Shown here in pieces: positions 12,011-20,089 of a stretch of 64,000 nt of DNA. The notes beneath the pieces were generated by a model. The model had not been told where the DNA came from and made no database searches. It was given only the letters and a program-made list of their open reading frames with translations. Position 1 is the stretch's first letter, and each line of letters begins with the position of its first letter. A program made the translations under genes and the position numbers. This stretch comes from Agrococcus sp. SL85. GTDB lineage: Bacteria > Actinomycetota > Actinomycetes > Actinomycetales > Microbacteriaceae. The stretch covers positions 434,001 through 498,000 of the forward strand of contig NZ_CP113066.1 of assembly GCF_026625845.1 (NCBI RefSeq). Reading direction: 5' to 3'.

Positions 12011-12088
12011 CCCGGAGGAATCGGCCGACAGCGGGCACATGGCTGCGCTATGCGGCCATGTGCCCGCTCAGCGCTGATTCCTCCGGGC
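12011..12088. repeat. palindromic element E1, left copy
   Basis: A ~78-bp imperfect palindrome (arms start CCCGGAGGAATC and end GATTCCTCCGGG) lies around an asymmetric core at 12037-12060. The same 24-bp core occurs, inverted, in E2 (12979-13002). The stop codon and last codons of the neighbouring nuclease-like gene fall inside the right arm. Confidence 0.8.
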
Positions 12089-12892
12089 GAACCGGTGATC
12101 CCCGCGCCGGATGATGGCGAGGATGTCGCGCTCGATCGCGGGCCACTCCTCATGGATCTGCCGGTAGGACAGACGGAGGACCACGAATCCGCGGGCGACG
12201 AGGCGACGGTCGCGCTCCTGATCGCGCTCGTACGCTGCCGCATCGGTGTGGTGCTCGCGACTGTCGCACTCGATGACCAGCCGCTCGCCGACCAGGAGGT
12301 CGACGCGCATGCCTGGCAGGACTCGGACCTGGATGCGGACGCCGATGCGGAGCTGCCAGAGGCGGAGACGCAGCATGGACTCGGTGCCGGACTCGGCGCG
12401 CCCGTCGAGCAGGGCGAGCAGGGCACGGACCCTGGCGGGCGCGTTCGCGGCCCACGATCGCAGCTCGTCCATCGTCGCGAGGCGACGATGGAGCAGGGAG
12501 TCGAGCACGACGACCAGTGCCTCGCGATCGCCGCATCGAAACGCGCACCGGACGGCCGTCTCGAGGTCGTCGACCGCGCTGCGCACCGGAACGCTCGGTC
12601 CGAAGGGCCTGCAGGAGGCACCCGACCGATGCCGAGCGCGCCGGACATGCGATCCGCTGCCCTGCGGCACCCACGCTCCGCGCAGACGCAGGGCACTGAA
12701 GCACGAGATGCAGCCGCCTGCGCGGACCGCGGCGAGCGCCGTGGCATCCGGGCCGCGACCGAACCATCCCGGCCTGATCCGCTCCAGCACCAGCTGGTGC
12801 ACGGCGCGCTCGATCTGCCACTTCGACCAGCCGAGCGCCGCGAGCTGTGCCGTGGTGACGACGCCGAGCTGGAGCACGAGAGGTTCGACCAT
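12068..12892 (-). CDS. AbiEi-like N-terminal / DUF559 (Vsr-fold) endonuclease-domain protein
   Basis: A 274-residue protein. The N-terminal ~45 residues ([13 protein letters not shown], then Q-I-E-R-A-V and R-P-G-W-F-G) match the winged-helix start of AbiEi-type antitoxins. The C-terminal ~85 residues are a DUF559 domain, related to very-short-patch-repair endonucleases: E-S-M-L-R, then [16 protein letters not shown] and a late R-L-S-Y-R-Q-I. These give the Asp...Glu-x-Asp pattern of the PD-(D/E)xK fold. ATG 12892 lies 6 nt after a CATGGT -10-like box. There is no partner toxin gene (AbiEii). The gene is enclosed by two oppositely oriented palindromes. Function unknown; a nicking or mobility role is inference. 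Confidence 0.78.
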   Translation of the reverse strand: MVEPLVLQLGVVTTAQLAALGWSKWQIERAVHQLVLERIRPGWFGRGPDATALAAVRAGGCISCFSALRLRGAWVPQGSGSHVRRARHRSGASCRPFGPSVPVRSAVDDLETAVRCAFRCGDREALVVVLDSLLHRRLATMDELRSWAANAPARVRALLALLDGRAESGTESMLRLRLWQLRIGVRIQVRVLPGMRVDLLVGERLVIECDSREHHTDAAAYERDQERDRRLVARGFVVLRLSYRQIHEEWPAIERDILAIIRRGDHRFARRNQR

Positions 12893-12950
12893 CGGCGCAC
12901 CATGCCCCTTCCCTGCGCAGCGCCGCTCTGACCCCGCCTCCCCCTGTGGA

Positions 12951-13030
12951 CGCCGGAAGAATCGGCGCTCTCGGGGCTCATGGCCGCATAGCGCAGCCAT
13001 GTCGCCGCTGAGGGCCGGATCCTCCGGGCT
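12951..13030. repeat. palindromic element E2, inverted copy of E1
   Basis: This ~80-bp palindrome aligns to E1 only after reverse-complementing it. The 24-bp core (12979-13002) is identical and most arm positions agree. It ends 15 bp before the -10 box of the MBL-fold gene, so the -35 region of that gene lies in the element. Confidence 0.78.
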
Positions 13031-13045
13031 TCCAGGGCGGCCGGG

Positions 13046-13051
13046 CAGGAT
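13046..13051 (+). promoter_or_regulatory. -10-like box CAGGAT, leaderless start
   Basis: CAGGAT is followed after 6 nt (GGCGGC) by the ATG of the MBL-fold gene, the common leaderless arrangement of this genome. Confidence 0.42.
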
Positions 13052-13057
13052 GGCGGC

Positions 13058-13879
13058 ATGAGCGGGCGACGGTGGTCGGATGCGCCGGTGTGCGCGACGT
13101 GCGGGGTCGAGCAGGCGGAGCCGCTGCCCGAGACGTGCCGCATCTGCGCGGACGAGCGGCAGTGGGTGCCCGGCAGCGGCCAGGCGTGGACGAGCCTCGA
13201 CGCGCTCACCGCGACCCGCGAGATCCGCGTCGAGGAGCTCGAGCCGGGGCTCTGGGGCCTCACGAGCGAGCCCGCGGTGGGCATCGGCCAGCGCGCGATC
13301 CTCGTGCCGGGCGATCTGCTGTGGGATCCGCTCGGCGTCGTCACCGAGGCGGCGGTCGAGCGCGTCCGGCAGCTCGGCGGCGCCCGCCGGATCGTGGCCT
13401 CGCATCCGCACATGCACGGCGCGCAGGTCGCGTGGGCGGAGGCGCTCGGCGCGCGCGTGCTCGTGCACGAGGCGGATGCCGAGTGGCTGCAGCGCGACCA
13501 CGAGCTGGTCGAGCGCTGGAGCGGCTCCCGTGAGCTCGCGCCCGGCCTCGCCCTCCACACGCTCGGCGGCCACTTCCCCGGCGCCGCGGTCGCGATCTGG
13601 GCGGCCGGCTCGGGCGGCCTCGGCTCGATGCTCGCGGGCGACACCATCCAGCCGAAGCCCGACCGCCGGCACGTCGCCTTCATGCGCAGCTACCCCAACC
13701 ACCTGCCGCTCAGCCACCGCGTCGTGCGCCGCATCGCCGACGCCGCCGCGGGCCTGCGCTACCGGCGCCTCTACGGCAACATCCCCGGGCAGCTGATCGA
13801 GGACGGGCCGGAGGCCGTGGAGCGCTCGGCCGTGCGCCACATCCGCTGGGTGCTCGGCGACTTCGACCACCTCACCTGA
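13058..13879 (+). CDS. MBL-fold hydrolase-like protein with N-terminal zinc-ribbon motif
   Basis: A 273-residue protein. The start carries two Cys pairs, C-A-T-C-G and C-R-I-C-A at about residues 12-32, a likely zinc ribbon. A metallo-beta-lactamase-like region follows. The metal motif reads S-H-P-H-M-H-G instead of the canonical H-x-H-x-D-H, so the metal site is altered. Later segments L-G-G-H-F-P-G and L-A-G-D-T-I-Q match the third His and the bridging Asp of the fold. Such proteins are common uncharacterised hydrolases in actinobacteria. Monocistronic, with a leaderless start, convergent with sucD and sharing a bidirectional terminator with it. Substrate unknown. Confidence 0.75.
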   Translation: MSGRRWSDAPVCATCGVEQAEPLPETCRICADERQWVPGSGQAWTSLDALTATREIRVEELEPGLWGLTSEPAVGIGQRAILVPGDLLWDPLGVVTEAAVERVRQLGGARRIVASHPHMHGAQVAWAEALGARVLVHEADAEWLQRDHELVERWSGSRELAPGLALHTLGGHFPGAAVAIWAAGSGGLGSMLAGDTIQPKPDRRHVAFMRSYPNHLPLSHRVVRRIADAAAGLRYRRLYGNIPGQLIEDGPEAVERSAVRHIRWVLGDFDHLT

Positions 13880-13916
13880 GCGACCGGCACAGGCGCGTCG
13901 AGGGCCGCAGCACGAC

Positions 13917-13946
13917 GAAGGCCCCCGGCGGGAGCCGGGGGCCTTC
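13917..13946. terminator. bidirectional terminator
   Basis: A perfect 13-bp stem GAAGGCCCCCGGC / GCCGGGGGCCTTC with GGGA loop sits between the convergent MBL-fold gene and sucD. The left arm with its flank is identical over 18 nt to the terminator at 28998. Confidence 0.82.
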
Positions 13947-13958
13947 GAGCGGGTCGCG

Positions 13959-14858
13959 TCAGAGCGACTCGATGACCTCGCGCATGAGGCGGGCGGTCTC
14001 CGACGGCGTCTTGCCGACCTTGACGCCGGCGGCCTCGAGGGCCACCTTCTTCGCCTCGGCGGTGCCCGACGAGCCCGAGACGATGGCGCCGGCGTGGCCC
14101 ATGGTCTTGCCCTCGGGGGCCGTGAAGCCCGCGACGTAGCCGACGACCGGCTTCGTGACGTTCGCCTTGATGAAGTCGGCCGCGCGCTCCTCCGCGTCGC
14201 CGCCGATCTCGCCGATCATGACGATCGCCTTCGTCTCGGGGTCGGCCTCGAAGGCCTCGAGCGCGTCGATGTGCGTCGTGCCGATGATCGGGTCGCCGCC
14301 GATGCCGATGGCGGTCGAGAAGCCGATGTCGCGCAGCTCGAACATCATCTGGTAGGTCAGCGTGCCCGACTTCGAGACGAGGCCGATGGGGCCCTTGCCC
14401 GTGATGTTCGCGGGCGTGATGCCGACGAGCGACTCCTCCGGCGTGATGATGCCGGGGCAGTTCGGGCCGATGATGCGGGTCGTGCCCTTGGCCTTCGCGT
14501 GGGCCCAGAACTCGGCGGAGTCCTGCACGGGGATGCCCTCGGTGATGACGACGAGCAGGCCGATGCCCGCGTCGACGGCCTCGATGACGGCGTCCTTGGC
14601 GAAGGCCGGCGGCACGAAGACGATCGAGACGTCGGCGCCGGTCTCGGCCATCGCCTCGGCGACGGAGCCGAAGACGGGCAGCTCGACGGCCGAGCCGTCC
14701 TTCGCGGTGTGCGAGACGGTCGTGCCGGCCTTGCGGGCGTTCACGCCGCCCACGACCTGCGTGCCGGCCGCGAGCATGCGGGCGGTGTGCTTCGAGCCCT
14801 CGCCGCCGGTGATGCCCTGGACGATGACCTTGCTGTCCTTGTTGAGGTAGATCGACAT
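13959..14858 (-). CDS. sucD: succinate-CoA ligase, alpha subunit
   Basis: A 299-residue alpha subunit that binds CoA and carries the phosphohistidine intermediate of succinyl-CoA synthetase (succinyl-CoA to succinate with ADP or GDP phosphorylation). The CoA-binding N-terminus shows [11 protein letters not shown]. The ligase domain has I-G-P-N-C-P-G-I-I and the active-site motif [10 protein letters not shown] containing the phosphorylated His. The ATG at 14858 lies 15 nt after the sucC stop with a purine-rich AGGGAGCGAAGAGG segment between. Second gene of the sucCD operon; TCA-cycle enzyme of the cytoplasm. Confidence 0.97.
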   Translation of the reverse strand: MSIYLNKDSKVIVQGITGGEGSKHTARMLAAGTQVVGGVNARKAGTTVSHTAKDGSAVELPVFGSVAEAMAETGADVSIVFVPPAFAKDAVIEAVDAGIGLLVVITEGIPVQDSAEFWAHAKAKGTTRIIGPNCPGIITPEESLVGITPANITGKGPIGLVSKSGTLTYQMMFELRDIGFSTAIGIGGDPIIGTTHIDALEAFEADPETKAIVMIGEIGGDAEERAADFIKANVTKPVVGYVAGFTAPEGKTMGHAGAIVSGSSGTAEAKKVALEAAGVKVGKTPSETARLMREVIESL

Positions 14859-14873
14859 GTCCTCTTCGCTCCC

Positions 14874-16040
14874 TTAGGCCGCAGCCAGCTCGGCGGCCTT
14901 CGCCGCGGCCTCGTCCATGGTGTCGACGACCGTCACCAGCGGGTGCGCGGCGTCGGCGAGGATCTGGCGACCCTCCTCGACGTTGTTGCCGTCGAGGCGC
15001 ACGACGAGCGGCTTCGAGGCCTCGTCGCCCAGGATCTCGAGCGCCTTGACGATGCCGTTCGCGACGGCGTCGCACGCGGTGATGCCGCCGAAGACGTTGA
15101 CGAAGACGCTCTTGACGTCGGCGTCGTTCAGGATGACGTCGAGGCCCGCGGCCATGACCTCGGCCGAGGCGCCGCCGCCGATGTCGAGGAAGTTGGCGGG
15201 CTTGACGCCGCCGAACTGCTCGCCGGCGTAGGCGACGACGTCGAGCGTCGACATGACGAGGCCCGCGCCGTTGCCGATGATGCCGACCTGGCCCTCGAGC
15301 TTCACGTAGTTGAGGTCGGACTCCTTGGCCTTCGCCTCGAGCGGGTCGGCCGCGGCCTTGTCCTCGAGCGCGGCGTGCGCCTCGTGCCGGAAGCCGGCGT
15401 TCTCGTCGAGCGTGATCTTGCCGTCGAGCGCGACGATGTCGCCGGAGGCGGTGCGCACGAGCGGGTTGACCTCGACGAGCGTGGCGTCCTCGCCGGCGAA
15501 GACGCCGTAGAGCTGCACGAGCACGGGCGCGACCTTGGCCACGAGCTCCTCGGGGAAGCTCGCGGCGCGCACGATCTCCTCGGCCTTCGCGGCGTCGATG
15601 CCGACGGCGGGGTCGACCTCGACCTTCGCGAGCGCCTCGGGGCGCTCCTCGGCGAGCTGCTCGATCTCCATGCCGCCCTCGTACGAGCACATGGCGAGGT
15701 AGGAGCGGTTGGCGCGGTCGAGCAGCACCGAGAAGTAGTACTCCTCCTCGATCTGCGCGCCCTCGGCCACCATCACGCGGTGCACGGTGTGGCCCTTGAT
15801 GTCGAGGCCGAGGATGGCCTCCGCGGCCTCCTTCGCCTCGGCGGGGCTCTTGGCGAGCTTGACGCCGCCAGCCTTGCCTCGTCCGCCGGTCTTGACCTGT
15901 GCCTTCACGACCACGACGCCGCCGCCGAGCTCAGCGGCCGCAGCCTCTGCCTGCTCGGGGGTGTCGGCGACGATGCCGCGCAGCACGGGGACGCCGTGCT
16001 GCTCGAACAGGTCCCTTGCCTGGTACTCGTAGAGATCCAA
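14874..16040 (-). CDS. sucC: ADP-forming succinate-CoA ligase, beta subunit
   Basis: A 388-residue beta subunit, the standard length. It has an ATP-grasp domain (about 1-240) that binds nucleotide and a C-terminal ligase domain. The N-terminus [11 protein letters not shown] and [12 protein letters not shown] are diagnostic, as is [10 protein letters not shown] near the succinate/phosphate site. The start is TTG at 16040, because the conserved N-terminus begins there and GGATGA lies 3 nt upstream. An ATG 9 nt upstream is out of frame. First gene of sucCD, divergent from the VIT/CCC1 gene across 188 bp that holds two dyad-symmetric sites. Confidence 0.95.
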   Translation of the reverse strand: MDLYEYQARDLFEQHGVPVLRGIVADTPEQAEAAAAELGGGVVVVKAQVKTGGRGKAGGVKLAKSPAEAKEAAEAILGLDIKGHTVHRVMVAEGAQIEEEYYFSVLLDRANRSYLAMCSYEGGMEIEQLAEERPEALAKVEVDPAVGIDAAKAEEIVRAASFPEELVAKVAPVLVQLYGVFAGEDATLVEVNPLVRTASGDIVALDGKITLDENAGFRHEAHAALEDKAAADPLEAKAKESDLNYVKLEGQVGIIGNGAGLVMSTLDVVAYAGEQFGGVKPANFLDIGGGASAEVMAAGLDVILNDADVKSVFVNVFGGITACDAVANGIVKALEILGDEASKPLVVRLDGNNVEEGRQILADAAHPLVTVVDTMDEAAAKAAELAAA

Positions 16041-16112
16041 AGCGTCATCCAATCGATGTCTTGGTGGGGATTCGCCGCCGTCCAGCCTAGACCCGCGGCC
16101 GCTCCCGCCCTG

Positions 16113-16152
16113 GCGGTTTCGGAATCCCGAACCGCGAAGATTCGGCGATCTT
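16113..16152. promoter_or_regulatory. two dyads in the sucC / VIT1 divergent region
   Basis: GCGGTTTCGG-AAT-CCCGAACCGC (16113-16135, 8 of 10 arm positions paired) is followed by AAGAT-TCGGCG-ATCTT (16137-16152, perfect 5-bp arms). They sit about 75 bp upstream of both starts and could be operators. A TAGGCT box for sucC lies at 16084-16089. Confidence 0.35.
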
Positions 16153-16228
16153 GCGGGCTTTCGCGGAGCCGTGCCTTGCTTGCGCGCGCCGTTCGGGCCG
16201 CCGACCATGGTCTCGGAGAGGAAGAACC

Positions 16229-16951
16229 ATGGATCCTGCGATGCAGCGTCGGCCCGACCTGCCGCGCCCGGTCGAGTCGCTCGCGGCGAAGCTGAACTGG
16301 CTGCGCGCCGGCGTGCTCGGCGCGAACGACGGCATCGTCTCGACCTCGGCCCTCATGGTCGGCGTCGCGGGCGCCGGCACCGGCATCGGCGGCATCCTCA
16401 CCGCGGGCCTCGCCGCGCTCGTGGCGGGCGCCTTCTCGATGGGCGTCGGCGAGTACGTCTCGGTCTCGTCGCAGCGCGACTCGGAGCGCGCCGCCATCCG
16501 CCGCGAGCGCGCGCTGCTCGACACCGACCCCGAGGGGCAGGTCGACCAGCTCGCCCACATGTACGAGCTGCGCGGCCTCACGCCGCGCACGGCGCACCAG
16601 GTGGCCGTCGAGCTCACCGAGCACGACGAGCTGCGCTCGCACCTCGACGTCGAGTACCGCCTCGACCCCGACGACCTCAACAACCCGTGGGCCGCGGCCT
16701 TCGCCTCGGCGGCGGCGTTCACGCTCGGCTCGCTCGTGCCGCTGCTCGCGGCGCTCTTCGCACCGACCGCCTGGATGCCGTGGCCGATCGCCGCCGCGAC
16801 GCTCGTGGCGCTGCTCGTCACGGGCATCGTCTCGGCCCGGATCGGTGGCTCCGGCAAGCGCCTGGGCACCGTGCGGGTGCTCATCGGCGGCACGCTCGCG
16901 CTCGTCGGCACCTACGCGATCGGCACGCTCTTCGGCTCGCCCGTGCACTGA
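16229..16951 (+). CDS. VIT1/CCC1 family transporter
   Basis: A 240-residue membrane protein of the vacuolar-iron-transporter (VIT1/CCC1) family, expected to move Fe2+ or Mn2+ across the cytoplasmic membrane. The signature [16 protein letters not shown] occupies the first helix, followed by [13 protein letters not shown] cytoplasmic, metal-binding-like acidic segment (about 80-150, E/H-rich) separates the first pair of helices from the last three. The ATG at 16229 has GAGAGGAAG just upstream and keeps the N-terminus short. Divergent from sucCD. Ion specificity is not visible. Confidence 0.9.
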   Translation: MDPAMQRRPDLPRPVESLAAKLNWLRAGVLGANDGIVSTSALMVGVAGAGTGIGGILTAGLAALVAGAFSMGVGEYVSVSSQRDSERAAIRRERALLDTDPEGQVDQLAHMYELRGLTPRTAHQVAVELTEHDELRSHLDVEYRLDPDDLNNPWAAAFASAAAFTLGSLVPLLAALFAPTAWMPWPIAAATLVALLVTGIVSARIGGSGKRLGTVRVLIGGTLALVGTYAIGTLFGSPVH

Positions 16952-16993
16952 CGGGGCCGCTGTCGGCGGGAGGAGGCCGCGCGATCGCCCGGC

Positions 16994-17569
16994 TCAGCCG
17001 AGGTCGAGCGGCGCGGCGCCGAACGAGACCGCGAAGCGCTCGCACCAGATCGAGACGCTCGTGATCGTCGCGAGGTCGAGGTCGTCGGGGATCGCGTACT
17101 GCTGGGTGCCGAGGTTGCCGCGGAGCGGACCGAGCGACGTCCAGGCCCCGTCGTCGAAGAGGAACCAGCCGTCGCGCCCCTCGACGACGGGCTGGTCGGT
17201 GAGCCAGACGTGCAGGTCGGGGCCGTTCTCGGTCGCGAGCTCGTCGAGCACGAGCACGCGGGAGCCGTCCTCGAGCTCCAGCACGCGCGCGGTGCCCTCC
17301 GTCGGGTGCTCGTGCGGGATCAGAGCGCCGCTCGCGAGCTCGACGGGGCCCGAGGGCGCGGGCTGCACGGCCGGTCCGCCTGCGCCCGACGGCTCGGCCG
17401 ACGGGGCGGGCTGCGTCGGGGCGGCGGAGGGGACCGCCTCGTCGACGCGCTGGTCGTAGAGCAGCCGCCACGGCTGGAAGAGCGCACCGGCGAGCACGAG
17501 CCCGGCCGCGCCCGCGACGAGCAGCGCCGCGATCACCCGACGACGCACGGGTCCACGTCGCTCGACCAT
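16994..17569 (-). CDS. membrane-anchored DM13-domain protein
   Basis: A 191-residue protein with an N-terminal membrane anchor (about 10-30, R-R-R then A-A-L-L-V-A-G-A-A-G-L-V-L). A Pro/Ala/Ser-rich spacer (about 45-75) follows, and then a DM13 domain (about 80-191). DM13 features seen are S-G-A-L-I-P, G-P-D-L-H-V-W-L and S-V-S-I-W-C-E-R-F-A-V, with the conserved Cys that may be redox active. The domain should face outside the membrane. It lies just downstream of, and as read overlaps, the response-regulator frame. That overlap vanishes if the regulator ends at its inferred true stop. Role unknown. Confidence 0.82.
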   Translation of the reverse strand: MVERRGPVRRRVIAALLVAGAAGLVLAGALFQPWRLLYDQRVDEAVPSAAPTQPAPSAEPSGAGGPAVQPAPSGPVELASGALIPHEHPTEGTARVLELEDGSRVLVLDELATENGPDLHVWLTDQPVVEGRDGWFLFDDGAWTSLGPLRGNLGTQQYAIPDDLDLATITSVSIWCERFAVSFGAAPLDLG

Positions 17570-18303
17570 GTTCGACCTCCGGCCCGGCCTCTGCGCCGGC
17601 CACCGCGCCGACGATGCCCAGCGTACGCCGTCAGCGCCGCGGGCTGTAGCGCAGGCTCCGGCCGCCCCGTGCCGCCGTAGCGCGGGGCGACCTCGGCGCG
17701 CCCGTCGACGACGAGCCGCTCGAGGTAGCGGCGCGCGCTCACCCGCGACATGCCCAGGCGCTCCCCCACCTCGGCCGCGCTCAGCGTCTCGTCGAGCTCG
17801 TCGAGCAGCGCCGCCACGCGGTCGAGCGTGAGCTGCGAGGTGGCCACCTGCTTGGGCCGCTCGCTCGGCTGGAGCATCGCGTCGACGGCGCGCTGGTCGA
17901 GCCGGCGCGCGCCGATCGCCTCGGCGTGCACGATCTCGGCCCGGATCGCCTCGAGGCGCTCGCGCATCGCCTCGAGGCCGAAGGGCTTCACGAGGTAGTG
18001 CCGCACGCCGAAGGCCCGCGCGGCGCGCACGGTCTCGAGGTCGCGGGCGGCCGTCACGGCCACGACCTCGCCGCCGAAGCCGCGGGCGCGGGCGACGCGC
18101 AGCACCTCGATGCCGGAGGCGTCGGGCAGGTGCACGTCGAGCAGCACGAGGTCGGGGCGGAGGGCCTCGATCGCCTCGAGCGCCGCCCTGCCCGTGCTCA
18201 CCTCACCCGCGACGACGAAGGCGCCGTGCCGCTCGACGAAGCCGCGCGTGACGATCGCGACGGCCTTGTCGTCCTCGACGACGAGCGCGCGCAAGGGCCT
18301 CAC
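17533..18303 (-). CDS. CitB/DcuR-type response regulator (C-terminus shifted)
   Basis: Receiver domain at 1-120, with the D11/D12 acidic pair, phospho-acceptor D56 in L-V-L-L-D-V-H-L-P and K106 in V-K-P-F-G. A C-terminal helix-turn-helix follows (L-S-A-A-E-V-G-E-R-L-G-M-S-R-V-S-A-R-R-Y-L). GTG 18303 follows GGGGGAGG and overlaps the kinase stop (GTGA). As read, the frame runs on through an Arg-rich tail to 17533 and overlaps the DM13 gene. Reading AGGCT at 17653-17657 as AGCT gives the family ending G-R-P-E-L-R-Y-S-P-R-R and a stop at 17631, for 223 residues. It pairs with the adjacent kinase and probably activates tctCBA via the 9-bp repeats. Confidence 0.85.
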   Translation of the reverse strand: MRPLRALVVEDDKAVAIVTRGFVERHGAFVVAGEVSTGRAALEAIEALRPDLVLLDVHLPDASGIEVLRVARARGFGGEVVAVTAARDLETVRAARAFGVRHYLVKPFGLEAMRERLEAIRAEIVHAEAIGARRLDQRAVDAMLQPSERPKQVATSQLTLDRVAALLDELDETLSAAEVGERLGMSRVSARRYLERLVVDGRAEVAPRYGGTGRPEPALQPAALTAYAGHRRRGGRRRGRAGGRTWSSDVDPCVVG

Positions 18304-19904
18304 CGCGCCTCCCCCGATCCTGAGCCGGCGCTCGCCGCCTCGCGCGCGGGCACGGGGAGGCTCGCGACGAAGCGGGCGCCGCCGAGCGGCGAGCGCTCGA
18401 CCCGCACCTCGCCGCCGAGCCGCTCCACGACCCGGCGCACGAGCGTGAGGCCGTAGCCGCGCGCGAGCCCTGCCGCATGCGCCTTGGTCGAGACCTCGAG
18501 CGCGAAGATCGCGGCGCGCTCGGCCTCGGGCACGCCCTCGCCGTCGTCGTCGACCCTCACCTCGACGACCCGGCCGCGCGGGCCGTCGCGGTCGTCGAGC
18601 TGCACCTCGACCCGCGTCGCCGCCGCGTCGATGGCGTTGTCGACGAGGTTGCCGAGCACCGTCACCCAGTCGCCCGCGTCGCCCCCGGGCGCGGGGCGCA
18701 GGTGCGAGCCCTCGCCCACCAGGAGGTCGATCGCGTGCTCGCGCGCTTGCGCGCGCTTCGCGAGCAGGAGCGCCGCGACCTCGAGCTCGAGCACGCCCGA
18801 GGCCTGCTCGTCGGCGAGCGCGCCGCCGCCCGCGCCCGCGCGCTCCAGGACCTGCATCGCGGCCTCCGTCTCGCCGAGCTCGAGCAGCCCGCCGAGCGTG
18901 TGGAGCGTGTTGGCGAACTCGTGCTGCTGCGCCCGCAGCGTCTCGGTCATGCCCTGCGCGCCGGCGAGGTCGCGGAGCGCGGCGTCGAGCTCGGTGCGGT
19001 CGCGGAGGATGAGGACGGTGCCGACGGTGCGGCCGTCGACCACCACCGGGTCGGCCCGCGCCACGAGCACGCGCTCGCCCGCGAGCACGAGCTGCTGCTC
19101 GCCCGGGTCGGCGAGCAGCGGGTCGACGGGCGCGTCGAGCACCTCGGCCACCGGCGTGCCCGCGAGGGCCTCGCCCGGCCGGCCGAGCAGCCGCAGCGCC
19201 GCGTCGTTGCAGAGCGCGATGCGGGCGTGCTCGTCGAGCACCACGAGCCCCTCGCCGATGCCGTGCAGCGTGGCGTCGCGCACCTCCAGCATCGAGCGGA
19301 TCTCGTCGGGCTCGAGGCCGTGGATGCGGCGCCGCACCACGGCGGCCGCCCAGGTCGCGAGCACGACGCCCAGCACGGCCGCGACGGCGAGGCACAGCGC
19401 GAGGATCCAGATGTCGTCGAGCCAGTCGGCGCGCAGCTCCGACTCGAGGATGCCGACCGAGACCTGGCCGAGCAGCTCGCCGTCGGCGCCGAGCACGGGC
19501 ACCTTCGCGCGCCACGAGACGCCGAGCGTGCCCTCCTGCGTGCCGACGTAGCGCTCGCCGGTCTCGGCGGTGGTCGGCTCGGTCGAGACGCGCTGCCCGA
19601 TGAGGTCGGGGTTGGGGTGCGAGAAGCGGATGCCGTCGCGGTCGGTGACCACGACGTAGGTCATGCCGGAGGCGATGCGCAGCGTCTCGGCGAGCGGCTG
19701 GATGACGCGCGAGGGATCGGGGTCGTCGTAGGCGTCGAGCACGGAGGGCAGCTGCGCGACCGACTCGGCGACGCCGATCATCCGGTCGAGGTAGGCGTCG
19801 CGCAGCGTGCGCTCCTGGATGAGGGCCGCCGCGACGCCGGTGCCGAGGATGACGAGGAGCATGATGGCGCTCTGCAGCAGCACCAGCTGGGTGCGAAGCC
19901 TCAT
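18300..19904 (-). CDS. CitA/DcuS-type sensor histidine kinase
   Basis: A 534-residue membrane sensor kinase. TM1 is at about 7-27, an extracytoplasmic Cache/PAS-like sensor at 30-160 (T-Y-V-V-V-T-D-R-D-G-I-R-F-S-H-P) and TM2 at 166-188. A cytoplasmic PAS domain follows at about 205-300. The phospho-acceptor is H328 in R-A-Q-Q-H-E-F-A-N-T-L-H, and the ATPase N-box (N-L-V-D-N-A-I-D-A-A) and G-boxes (D-D-G-E-G-V-P, G-Y-G-L-T-L-V) are present. ATG 19904 has GAGGAG 5 nt upstream; an ATG at 19925 has no such site. The class senses citrate and C4-dicarboxylates. Divergence from a tricarboxylate transporter supports a citrate-like signal. Confidence 0.9.
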   Translation of the reverse strand: MRLRTQLVLLQSAIMLLVILGTGVAAALIQERTLRDAYLDRMIGVAESVAQLPSVLDAYDDPDPSRVIQPLAETLRIASGMTYVVVTDRDGIRFSHPNPDLIGQRVSTEPTTAETGERYVGTQEGTLGVSWRAKVPVLGADGELLGQVSVGILESELRADWLDDIWILALCLAVAAVLGVVLATWAAAVVRRRIHGLEPDEIRSMLEVRDATLHGIGEGLVVLDEHARIALCNDAALRLLGRPGEALAGTPVAEVLDAPVDPLLADPGEQQLVLAGERVLVARADPVVVDGRTVGTVLILRDRTELDAALRDLAGAQGMTETLRAQQHEFANTLHTLGGLLELGETEAAMQVLERAGAGGGALADEQASGVLELEVAALLLAKRAQAREHAIDLLVGEGSHLRPAPGGDAGDWVTVLGNLVDNAIDAAATRVEVQLDDRDGPRGRVVEVRVDDDGEGVPEAERAAIFALEVSTKAHAAGLARGYGLTLVRRVVERLGGEVRVERSPLGGARFVASLPVPAREAASAGSGSGEAR

Positions 19905-19973
19905 CGCTCTCCTCACGCCGCTCATCGTAGGTCCGGCCCGGCCGCGACGCGCATCCCGGGTGCTCCGGCGCTG

Positions 19974-20009
19974 ACCGAAACGACCGAAACGGCCGGAACG
20001 ACCACAACG
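19974..20009 (+). promoter_or_regulatory. four 9-bp tandem repeats, likely response-regulator binding site
   Basis: ACCGAAACG, ACCGAAACG, GCCGGAACG and ACCACAACG follow each other without gaps. The array ends where the -35 region of the tctC promoter should start, the position of a class II activator site. It lies between the two-component genes and the transporter they probably control. Confidence 0.65.
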
Positions 20010-20032
20010 CCTCCCGGCGGCGACGGCGGCCC

Positions 20033-20038
20033 TAGCGT
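20033..20038 (+). promoter_or_regulatory. -10 box TAGCGT for tctCBA
   Basis: TAGCGT is 23 bp downstream of the repeat array. The -35 region (about 20010-20015, CCTCCC) is poor, as expected for an activator-dependent promoter. Confidence 0.55.
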
Positions 20039-20089
20039 CGACCCACAGATCGCGCACCGGCACCGTCGCCGGGCGCTCGAGGAGGAGAC

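Noticed and set aside
12068..12892. Complete AbiE toxin-antitoxin system
   Set aside because: Only the AbiEi-like N-terminus is present. No nucleotidyltransferase (AbiEii) gene lies next to it or to the related gene at 45066-45968.
17533..17630. True C-terminal extension of the response regulator overlapping the DM13 gene
   Set aside because: The extension is Arg-rich and unlike the family; correcting AGGCT to AGCT gives the normal ending and removes the overlap.
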